This document shows, piece after piece, positions 1 to 5,797 of a DNA stretch of 9,003 nucleotides. Made by a program: the position numbers and the translations under genes. Position 1 is the first letter of the stretch; each line of letters begins with the position of its first letter. The stretch covers positions 1 to 9,003 of the forward strand of contig DICX01000042.1 in NCBI GenBank assembly GCA_002417825.1, written 5' to 3'. The stretch comes from Lactobacillus sp. UBA5815 (GTDB lineage Bacteria > Bacillota > Bacilli > Lactobacillales > Lactobacillaceae). The notes under the pieces were generated by a model. That model searched no databases. It was not told the DNA's origin and saw nothing but the letters and a program-made list of their open reading frames with translations.

Positions 1-901
1 TCTGTTTGACCTCTGCTTGGTCCTTGGCTTTGGCCCCACTTGCCAAAGCATGACCACCACCGTTGTGATTTTGAGCTAATTGATTGATCACAGGACCTTT
101 TGAACGATAGTGAACACGATAAGTCCCATCTGCCAACTCAACGAACACGTTCCATGCCTTGACGCCTTTGATTCTTCCTGGCGTCGAAACAGTCACGTTG
201 GCCTGTTCAGTCGTGACACCGAGTTCTTTCAACTGTTTTTGGCTGATCGTTGCATAAGCTGCACCAGAAGGATCAACGTGCATCAAATTCAAGACCGCAT
301 TTTGTAATCTTGCTTCCTGAAGCGAAACTTCTGAAACGTTACGGCAGATCTCATTCGTATCGATTCCTGTCTTGGACAATTGGGCAGCGATTTCAAATGT
401 ATGCGCACTCGTTTCAGGATACATGAAACGGCCGGTATCCCCAACGATTCCCGCAAAAATCGGATATGCGACTTCTGCCGTCAACGGTAATTTTTCAGTC
501 AAAATGAAATCAGCGATGATTTCAGAAGCTGCAGGCTTGTTTTCATCGACATAATTCATCACCCCATAAGGATCAACATTCGGATGGTGATCCATCTTGA
601 TCACAAAATCAGCCGTTTTGAATCGTTGATCCGAAACACGTGGCGTATCTGCTGTATCTACTGTGATGGCTAACGCTCCCTGATAATCGCCATCTTTAAC
701 ATCGTCCATCGTATTGATCCAGCCTAGATCGCCGACATCGCCGCCGGCACACAAAACTTTTTTATCTGGAAAAGCAAGCTTGATCGCACGTGCCAATCCA
801 GCCTGCGAACCAATTGCATCAGGATCAGGGCTAATGTGACGATGAATGATGATCGTCGGGTATTCTTTGATTTTGGCGTAAATTTCGTCAAAAGTATTCA
901 T
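1..901 (-). CDS. nrnA: Bifunctional oligoribonuclease / pAp phosphatase NrnA (DHH-DHHA1 family), 3' end cut by window edge
   Basis: Degrades 2-5 nt RNA oligomers (nanoRNA) and dephosphorylates 3'-phosphoadenosine 5'-phosphate in the cytoplasm, by family knowledge. I translated it by hand from ATG 901-899: 300 residues are visible with no stop, so about 10-20 residues are probably missing. The DHH domain shows HRHISPDPDAIGSQ (residues 20-33), VDTAD (81-85), MDHHPN (103-108) and GDTGRF (154-159), the Mn-binding motifs. The DHHA1 domain shows RSKGPV (266-271) and NGGGHALASGA (280-290), which binds the nucleotide. Start choice is firm: AGGAGG lies at 912-907, 5 bases from ATG. It follows dinB after a 57-base gap and may be read from zwf-dinB, with a weak promoter possible in the gap. 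The alternative, a generic DHH phosphoesterase, is less likely because both domains match the NrnA/YtqI layout. Confidence 0.92.
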   Translation of the reverse strand, partial: MNTFDEIYAKIKEYPTIIIHRHISPDPDAIGSQAGLARAIKLAFPDKKVLCAGGDVGDLGWINTMDDVKDGDYQGALAITVDTADTPRVSDQRFKTADFVIKMDHHPNVDPYGVMNYVDENKPAASEIIADFILTEKLPLTAEVAYPIFAGIVGDTGRFMYPETSAHTFEIAAQLSKTGIDTNEICRNVSEVSLQEARLQNAVLNLMHVDPSGAAYATISQKQLKELGVTTEQANVTVSTPGRIKGVKAWNVFVELADGTYRVHYRSKGPVINQLAQNHNGGGHALASGAKAKDQAEVKQ

Positions 902-937
902 AACGGCCTCCTATAGATGTTTCAATCGACTATGACT

Positions 938-966
938 AGTTTAGCAAAAAGGCGTCGACTATTGCA
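938..966 (-). promoter_or_regulatory. Weak candidate promoter for nrnA
   Basis: In the dinB-nrnA gap the minus strand reads TGC TAAACT at 946-938, an extended -10 with four of six consensus bases. The hexamer 17 bases upstream (TGCAAT, 966-961) is a poor -35. The spacing would give a short leader before the strong AGGAGG site. It may be chance; nrnA could simply be read through from dinB, because no terminator hairpin is visible between them. Confidence 0.22.
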
Positions 967-2092
967 GTTTATTTTGATCAAATAAGGGTAAAGGGACTTC
1001 CAAATAACCCATTTTTTGCAAATGTGTCGCCGAAATACCTAAAAGCCGAATTCCTTGATCCAAAAAATTAGGAATCTGATGCAAAAGATGACGTGCCACC
1101 TTGGCAATCTGAGAGGCTTCTTGTGTCGGCTGTTCCAGCATTTGACGTTTAGTGACTGTGACGAAAGCCTGATTGCGGACTTTTAAAACGATGACATCCG
1201 TCAAAAACTTTTTTTGTTTAAGTTGTCCGGCCAATTTGATGCTGAAATTCATCAGAACGGCATCAACACGTTCTTGTGTAAAAAGCGGCGGTTCAAAAGT
1301 CCGCTCATTGCCAATCGACTTACGCCGCCGCTGTGCAACGACCGGACGCAAATCGATCCCATGTGCATGCATCGCCATGACATAACCATTTTTTTTAAAA
1401 CGATCCAAGAGAAAACGAATTTTAGCACGTTGAAGATCATCTCCAGTTGAAAAGCCCAGATCAGACAGCGTGCTCTGCGTTTTTTTCCCGATTCCTGGAA
1501 AGCGGCTGAGCGGTTGACGTGCCAAGAATGGCATCGCCTCTTCCGGTGAAATGATCGTCGCACCAAATGGCTTGGCATATTCTGAACCCATTTTTGCTAA
1601 AAATTTGTTGTAACTGATACCGAAAGAACAAGTCAATCCCAACTCATGATAAATCTTCTGCTGCAGATATTGCCCTAACTGTACCGGCGTGCGTGCAGAC
1701 AATTTAGGAGCCGTGATATCTAAATAGGCTTCATCCAATGCGATGGGTTCGATTTGATCACTGACTTCATGCATGAACTGATGAACTTGTTGTGAAACAC
1801 GACGATATTTGACAAAATCAGGCGGCACGAAGACAAGACGATCATGTGGAATCAAGTGCACTGCTTCGATTGCCGGCATCGCAGAACCGACACCAAAACG
1901 GCGTGCCAAATAATTTGCAGTCGCGATCACCCCATGTCCATTCGTCTCTTTAGGATTACGTGCAATCACGACAGCTTTGTTCTTTAATTCAGGATGATCG
2001 CGTATTTCAACGCTGGCATAAAACGCATCCATATCTAAATGGAGGATCTTCCGATGCGTATCGTTTTTAGGCAGTAGACTATCTGATGCCAT
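959..2092 (-). CDS. dinB: DNA polymerase IV (Y-family translesion polymerase)
   Basis: Low-fidelity polymerase that copies past damaged bases. With ATG 2092-2090 the protein has 377 residues, a normal length. Palm domain: LDMDAFYASVE (19-29) carries the first catalytic aspartates and the steric-gate tyrosine; ALDEAYLD (118-125) carries the second Asp-Glu pair. CSFGISYNKFLAKMGSEYAKP (155-175) is the family signature. Helix-hairpin-helix FPGIGKKT lies near 198-205, and a little-finger domain follows from about 240. The C-terminal VPLPLF, six residues before the end, resembles a sliding-clamp peptide. The ATG shares one base with the zwf stop (TGATG, 2094-2090); an in-frame TTG at 2095 is a less likely start. 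No strong Shine-Dalgarno site precedes it, so translation is probably coupled to zwf. No LexA-like box was seen. It ends with TAG at 961-959. Confidence 0.95.
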   Translation of the reverse strand: MASDSLLPKNDTHRKILHLDMDAFYASVEIRDHPELKNKAVVIARNPKETNGHGVIATANYLARRFGVGSAMPAIEAVHLIPHDRLVFVPPDFVKYRRVSQQVHQFMHEVSDQIEPIALDEAYLDITAPKLSARTPVQLGQYLQQKIYHELGLTCSFGISYNKFLAKMGSEYAKPFGATIISPEEAMPFLARQPLSRFPGIGKKTQSTLSDLGFSTGDDLQRAKIRFLLDRFKKNGYVMAMHAHGIDLRPVVAQRRRKSIGNERTFEPPLFTQERVDAVLMNFSIKLAGQLKQKKFLTDVIVLKVRNQAFVTVTKRQMLEQPTQEASQIAKVARHLLHQIPNFLDQGIRLLGISATHLQKMGYLEVPLPLFDQNKLQ

Positions 2093-3546
2093 CAACGATA
2101 GATCCAGTGATCATGTGGATTCTCAAAAATATGATCTGCTTCTTTAGGTCCCATTTTAAAAGGTGCATATTGGGGCATTGGGACTGTTTTTTCATCAGAT
2201 TGCCAAAAAGCTTCTGCGGCGTCGATGAACTGCCAAGAACGTTTCAATTCTGACCAATGTGTAAAATTCGTTGTATCGGCAACGAAAACATCATGCAAAA
2301 GCCGCTCATAGCCATCTGGAACTTGTGCCATTTCAGCTGTTGTAAAGCGATATTTCAAATCTTCACGACGAATACCAGATTCTTGAATCTTTTTGCCATT
2401 GATCGTCAAATAAAACTCGCTGACAGGATCGATGATGATTGAAATATTGTTCGAATGTGCACGTCCGTATAAATTCGTCATATGCTTCAAGACGATGTCC
2501 ACACGAGAGCATTTTTCTTTCATTCGCTTACCTGTACGAAAGTAAACTGGCACACCTGCCAAAGGGCCTGCATTAAATTTGATTTCACCAGCAGCGAAGG
2601 TCTCAGTCGTTGAATCAGGTGCAACATTTTTTTCTTTGCGATAAGCAAAAGTATCATCATTGCCCAAGTACTGCCCACGAACAAAGTGTTTCCTCATTTG
2701 ATCCGGATCTGGCAAAACGATATGATCGAGAAGCATTTGTTTTGCAGCATGAATGGCAGTTGCAGAAAGTGCCTCGGGTTCAGGCATCATCAAAAGTGTT
2801 GCGATTTGAAAAACATGGTTTTGAACCATATCACGCAATGCACCAGAAGTTTCATAATAGCCACCGCGAGCTTCGACCCCAAGCTGCTCACCTAACGTGA
2901 TCTGAATATTTTTGACAAAATCGTGATTCCAAACGTTTTTGATCAGAGGATTGGTCAAGCGCAAAGGTAAAATATTTTGAACCATCTCTTTACCTAAATA
3001 ATGATCGATGCGATAAACTTGATCTTCAGAAAAAGAACGTCTGATTTCATCATTCAACTTTTGTGCTGAAGCCAACGAGCGCCCAAACGGTTTTTCAACC
3101 ACAAGACGGTTAAAACCAGATCCAATCAAATGCTGATCGTTGATATGCGTTGCAATCGTTCCAAAGAATCGAGGCGCCATCGCCATATAAAAAATGCGAT
3201 TACCATCTGCATGATAAGTTTCATCCAAATGAGCTGCCATTTTTTTGAGTGCCATGTAATGACTGACATGCGTCACATCATGAGACTGATAATAAAAATG
3301 ACTCAAAAAATGCTTCAAATCATCTTCATTCACCTGATCGTGTGTCTCTTCGATCGATTCTTTGATCTGTTCGCGCAAATAGTCATGCGACCACGGTCGA
3401 CGTGCCGTGCCAATCACTGCAAAACGATCATGGATCACGTTTTGCTGATACAAGTTGAATAAAGCAGGATAAAGTTTGCGGTGAGCCAAATCCCCTGAAC
3501 CGCCAAAAAGAATTATGATAACTGGAATATTTTCTGTTGGTGTCAT
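2092..3546 (-). CDS. zwf: Glucose-6-phosphate 1-dehydrogenase
   Basis: Oxidises glucose 6-phosphate to 6-phosphogluconolactone with NADP+, the entry to the oxidative pentose phosphate and, in heterofermenters, phosphoketolase routes. It has 484 residues, nearly the 485 of the Leuconostoc mesenteroides enzyme. Rossmann dinucleotide motif GGSGDLA (15-21); TARR (47-50) supplies Arg for the NADP 2'-phosphate; EKPFG (151-155); active-site signature RIDHYLGKEM (179-188) with the Asp181-His182 pair; the second catalytic histidine is in VQNH (His244); substrate-binding FRTGKRM (336-342). Start ATG 3546-3544 has TGGAGA at 3556-3551, four bases away. A terminator upstream separates it from yajC, so it probably heads its own unit with dinB and perhaps nrnA. 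The stop TGA overlaps the dinB ATG by one base. Confidence 0.97.
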   Translation of the reverse strand: MTPTENIPVIIILFGGSGDLAHRKLYPALFNLYQQNVIHDRFAVIGTARRPWSHDYLREQIKESIEETHDQVNEDDLKHFLSHFYYQSHDVTHVSHYMALKKMAAHLDETYHADGNRIFYMAMAPRFFGTIATHINDQHLIGSGFNRLVVEKPFGRSLASAQKLNDEIRRSFSEDQVYRIDHYLGKEMVQNILPLRLTNPLIKNVWNHDFVKNIQITLGEQLGVEARGGYYETSGALRDMVQNHVFQIATLLMMPEPEALSATAIHAAKQMLLDHIVLPDPDQMRKHFVRGQYLGNDDTFAYRKEKNVAPDSTTETFAAGEIKFNAGPLAGVPVYFRTGKRMKEKCSRVDIVLKHMTNLYGRAHSNNISIIIDPVSEFYLTINGKKIQESGIRREDLKYRFTTAEMAQVPDGYERLLHDVFVADTTNFTHWSELKRSWQFIDAAEAFWQSDEKTVPMPQYAPFKMGPKEADHIFENPHDHWIYR

Positions 3547-3578
3547 GGTGTCTCCAATTCTATAACCACTTTGACTTT

Positions 3579-3606
3579 ATTTTACAATACCTTTTTCACA
3601 GCCAAA
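3579..3606 (-). promoter_or_regulatory. Candidate zwf promoter
   Basis: Between the terminator and zwf the minus strand has TAAAAT at 3584-3579 (five of six -10 bases) and TTTGGC at 3606-3601 or TTGGCT at 3605-3600, giving a spacer of 16 or 15. The leader would be about 25-30 bases. A promoter is expected here because a terminator lies just upstream, but the -35 match is weak. Another reading uses TTGTAA and TTATAG nearer the start codon, which would leave almost no leader. Confidence 0.38.
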
Positions 3607-3608
3607 AT

Positions 3609-3633
3609 AAAAACGCCTAAAAGGGCGTTTTTT
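3609..3633 (-). terminator. Intrinsic terminator after yajC (bidirectional form)
   Basis: Perfect 9-base stem: AAAAACGCC (3609-3617) pairs with GGCGTTTTT (3624-3632) around a 6-base loop. On the minus strand the GC-rich core is followed by a T tract, 17 bases past the yajC stop. The A/T flanks make it equally terminator-like on the plus strand. It closes the yajC transcript and insulates zwf. Confidence 0.85.
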
Positions 3634-3649
3634 AAAATTCGAACTAATC

Positions 3650-4120
3650 TTAGTTTTTCGGCTCATCAGAAGTGGGCGCTTTGGCCGTTTCAGTTGCTGA
3701 ATCAGTTTCAGACGCCTTTTCAGGTGCAGTTTCTGAAGGTGCTTCTGATTTTTCAGTTTCTTTATTTTCTGATACTGCTTTGACTTCTTGCGGCTTTTCG
3801 CTGGTAGAAGCAGGGATACTCGATGCTGGAATCACCTCACGAACAGCAATTCTGCTGAACGTCAGATAGATGCCATCTGCATCGATGACGATCGTTTTGT
3901 TTTCAGAGTCGATGCTGTCGATCTTACCATGCAGGCCATCAACCAAAACGACATGATCACCTTTATTTAACTGTGAGATCATTTTCATCCGGGCATCATT
4001 TTGCTTTTTTTGCGGTCGGATCATTGCAAAATAAGAAAAAGCAAGCAGCACGATGAAAGCGACGATCATCAATAAATTGCCTTGAGAAGAAGCATTGGTT
4101 GCCAATAAAAAAGTATTCAT
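3650..4120 (-). CDS. yajC: Preprotein translocase subunit YajC with extended acidic tail
   Basis: Small membrane protein that associates with the SecDF part of the Sec translocase. One transmembrane helix spans about residues 14-34, followed by the family signature MIRPQKKQ (33-40) and a compact beta-rich cytoplasmic domain (MISQLNKGDHVVLVDGLHG, 47-65) to about residue 97. At 156 residues it is well above the usual 85-120. The excess is a tail from about 98 made almost only of Ser, Glu, Ala, Thr, Pro and Lys, which should be disordered and acidic. ATG 4120-4118 is preceded by GAGGTG at 4130-4125. It follows ruvB after 50 bases and has its own probable promoter and a terminator. Identity of the core is secure; the tail's function is unknown. 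Confidence 0.93.
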   Translation of the reverse strand: MNTFLLATNASSQGNLLMIVAFIVLLAFSYFAMIRPQKKQNDARMKMISQLNKGDHVVLVDGLHGKIDSIDSENKTIVIDADGIYLTFSRIAVREVIPASSIPASTSEKPQEVKAVSENKETEKSEAPSETAPEKASETDSATETAKAPTSDEPKN

Positions 4121-4160
4121 CTTTCACCTCAATAAATTTTAAAAACGAGTCCTATAGTCT

Positions 4161-4188
4161 ATTTTAGCACTTAATCATCATTCATAAA
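4161..4188 (-). promoter_or_regulatory. Candidate yajC promoter with extended -10
   Basis: The minus strand reads TGC TAAAAT at 4169-4161, an extended -10 with five of six consensus bases. A weak -35 (TTTATG, 4188-4183) lies 16 bases upstream inside the last codons of ruvB. The start site would fall near 4155, giving a leader of about 35 bases. A TG-extended -10 can work with a poor -35. yajC may also receive read-through from ruvB, as no terminator separates them. Confidence 0.45.
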
Positions 4189-5178
4189 CGGCAAACCTAA
4201 CCATGAACCAGCTTTTTTAGTCGCCATACGCCCACGTGGTGTTCGTGTCAAAAAACCTTGCTGCATCAAATAAGGCTCATAGACTTCTTCCAGTGTTTCC
4301 GCATCTTCACCGATATTTGCCGCTAATGTTTTCAAGCCAACCGGTCCGCCATGATAATTAACGATCATCGTTTTCAACAACTTGCGATCAGTAGGATCTA
4401 AGCCTTGGTCATCGACTTGAAGCTGTGTCAACGCATATCGTGTCGTTTCTAGCGAGATACGTTTTTCGCCTTTCACTTCTGCAAAATCACGAACCCGCTT
4501 CAATAACCGATTCGCGACACGAGGCGTTCCGCGAGAACGGCAAGCCAATTCTTTAGCAGCTTGATCATCGATCTTTGTCGACAAGACTTGACTTGAGCGC
4601 ATGATGATCTTTTCCAGATCGGCAGTCGTATAAAACTGCATATGCGAAACGATGCCAAAGCGATCACGCAAGGGTGCTGAAAGCCTGCCTGCACGTGTCG
4701 TTGCACCGATCAATGTAAACGGCGGCAGCGGGACATGAACCGCATGTGTCGTTTGCCCCTCGCCAACGATGATATCCACATAAAAATCTTCCATTGCAGA
4801 ATACAAGATCTCTTCGACAGGTTTAGACAGCCGATGGATTTCATCGATGAACAACACATCGCCTGGTTCAAGCTCAGCTAACAAAGCAACAAGATCACCG
4901 GCTTTTTCGATTGCAGGACCACTCGTACTCTTCAAATGAACGTGCATTTCATTGGCAATCACAAAAGCCATCGTCGTTTTTCCTAAGCCAGGAGGTCCAT
5001 ATAGCAAAACGTGATCCAGTGCTTCGTCACGTTTGAGTGCTGCCTCGATATACACTGTCAATTCACGTTTAACTTTTTCTTGACCAATGTATGCTTTTAA
5101 CGTTTGCGGGCGAAGCGAAAGCTCGAATTGTGTGTCTTCTTCATCAGCATCTTGTGAGATGATTCTTTCTTTTGTCAA
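4171..5178 (-). CDS. ruvB: Holliday junction branch-migration ATPase RuvB
   Basis: Hexameric AAA+ motor that drives branch migration of Holliday junctions held by RuvA. It has 335 residues, the normal length. SLRPQTLKAYIGQ (21-33) opens the AAA+ domain; Walker A GPPGLGKTT (61-69); Walker B VLFIDE with DEIH (108-115); sensor 1 GATTRAG (158-164); arginine-finger region APLRDRFG (168-175); sensor 2 GTPR (217-220); C-terminal winged helix ending near RTPRGR (312-317). The start is TTG at 5178-5176: an in-frame TGA at 5196-5194 excludes an upstream start, and no in-frame ATG lies near the expected N terminus. AGG at 5188-5186 is 7 bases from TTG. It follows ruvA by 28 bases. Nothing essential appears missing. 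Confidence 0.97.
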   Translation of the reverse strand: MTKERIISQDADEEDTQFELSLRPQTLKAYIGQEKVKRELTVYIEAALKRDEALDHVLLYGPPGLGKTTMAFVIANEMHVHLKSTSGPAIEKAGDLVALLAELEPGDVLFIDEIHRLSKPVEEILYSAMEDFYVDIIVGEGQTTHAVHVPLPPFTLIGATTRAGRLSAPLRDRFGIVSHMQFYTTADLEKIIMRSSQVLSTKIDDQAAKELACRSRGTPRVANRLLKRVRDFAEVKGEKRISLETTRYALTQLQVDDQGLDPTDRKLLKTMIVNYHGGPVGLKTLAANIGEDAETLEEVYEPYLMQQGFLTRTPRGRMATKKAGSWLGLPFMNDD

Positions 5179-5188
5179 ATTATCGCCT
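5179..5188 (-). promoter_or_regulatory. Ribosome-binding site fixing the TTG start of ruvB
   Basis: AGG (5188-5186) lies seven bases before TTG 5178, with a second AAGG a few bases further upstream. The site is modest, and with a TTG codon it predicts lower initiation than at the ATG of ruvA. Confidence 0.6.
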
Positions 5189-5206
5189 GCCTTTCAAAAA
5201 GCGGTG

Positions 5207-5785
5207 TCAGGCCTTGAGTAATAACGCAAGGCCTTTTTTGATATAAGCTTCAGCACTAGATTCTGACAGTTTTTCCAACTCAGGCGTGATACGATCGACT
5301 TCTTTTTGGGTATAACCTAAAGCGATCAAAGCAAGTAGTGCATCTTGCAATTGTGACGTCACAGGAACTGCGGGAGTCGTCTTTTGAACATAGGTCCCTA
5401 ATTTGCCCTTTAAATCCAGAATGATCTGTGCAGCCGTTTTCTTACCGATCCCCGGGAAACGTGTCAAATATTTCGTTTCTCCCCGTTCAATCGCATCGGC
5501 TAATGAAGAAGCATCTTCAGCCGCCATGATGGCCAAAGCAGATTTTGGACCGATACCGTTGACACTGAGCAGGCTTAAAAAAAGGGCCTTGTCTTCAGCC
5601 GTCAAAAAGCCATACAGTTGGATTCCCGTATCACGAACGACCTGTTCGATAAAAATACGCGTCTTTTGGCCCACTTGATAACGATAAGGCTTAGGGGAAT
5701 AAACCTTATACCCAATACCTGCCACTTCGATCACGACGAAAGCAGGTGCCACCATCGTTACGGTTCCTTCAAAATAAGCATACAT
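5207..5785 (-). CDS. ruvA: Holliday junction-binding protein RuvA
   Basis: Tetrameric protein that holds the four-way junction open and loads RuvB. It has 192 residues, slightly shorter than the usual 195-205. N-terminal OB-fold about 1-62 (MYAYFEGTV start, VAGIGYKVY, IQLYGF); domain II has two helix-hairpin-helix motifs, VNGIGPKSAL (75-84) and FPGIGKKTAAQ (110-120); domain III, the RuvB-contacting three-helix bundle, covers about 145-192 with QDALLALIALGY. ATG 5785-5783; the AGGA ribosome site overlaps the mutL stop codon (TTAGGA), with a spacing of about 10 bases. The gap to mutL is 12 bases. Its last codons and stop contain a perfect hairpin, listed separately. Confidence 0.97.
   Translation of the reverse strand: MYAYFEGTVTMVAPAFVVIEVAGIGYKVYSPKPYRYQVGQKTRIFIEQVVRDTGIQLYGFLTAEDKALFLSLLSVNGIGPKSALAIMAAEDASSLADAIERGETKYLTRFPGIGKKTAAQIILDLKGKLGTYVQKTTPAVPVTSQLQDALLALIALGYTQKEVDRITPELEKLSESSAEAYIKKGLALLLKA
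5209..5239. terminator. Hairpin across the ruvA stop codon; terminator-like on the plus strand only
   Basis: AGGCCTTG (5209-5216) and CAAGGCCT (5227-5234) form a perfect 8-base stem with a 10-base loop. On the plus strand it is followed at once by more T residues (5235-5239), the form of an intrinsic terminator for antisense transcripts. On the minus strand, the coding sense, it has no T tract after it; there it is an mRNA hairpin that includes the first base of the ruvA stop and sits about 20 bases before the ruvB ribosome site. Function unproven. Confidence 0.4.
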
Positions 5786-5797
5786 GTTTTTTATTTC

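Noticed and set aside
928..962. Direct repeat CGACTAT (928-934 and 956-962) with GTCGAC and ACTAGT palindromes in the dinB-nrnA gap
   Set aside because: Short repeats with no further structure; they do not form a convincing terminator or operator, and chance is sufficient.
1252..1578. Second minus-strand frame of 108 codons inside dinB
   Set aside because: It lies wholly inside dinB in another frame, has Arg/Ser/Trp-rich composition typical of a shadow frame, and dinB itself is complete and well conserved.
2093..2095. TTG at 2095-2093 as the dinB start
   Set aside because: ATG follows at once in frame, and the TGATG overlap with the zwf stop is a common coupling form. TTG cannot be excluded but is less likely.
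3130..3462. Plus-strand frame of 110 codons opposite zwf
   Set aside because: Antisense to conserved zwf codons, with biased Met/Ile/Cys/His composition and no ribosome site.
3547..3649. LexA box or catabolite-response element upstream of zwf-dinB
   Set aside because: No CGAAC-N4-GTTCG palindrome and no cre-like match. A TTCGAA near 3640 is only a short palindrome downstream of yajC.
3672..3869. Plus-strand frame of 65 codons rich in Ala, Ser and Val opposite the yajC tail
   Set aside because: It is the complement of the low-complexity yajC tail, which gives few stops on either strand. There is no ribosome site and no family resemblance.
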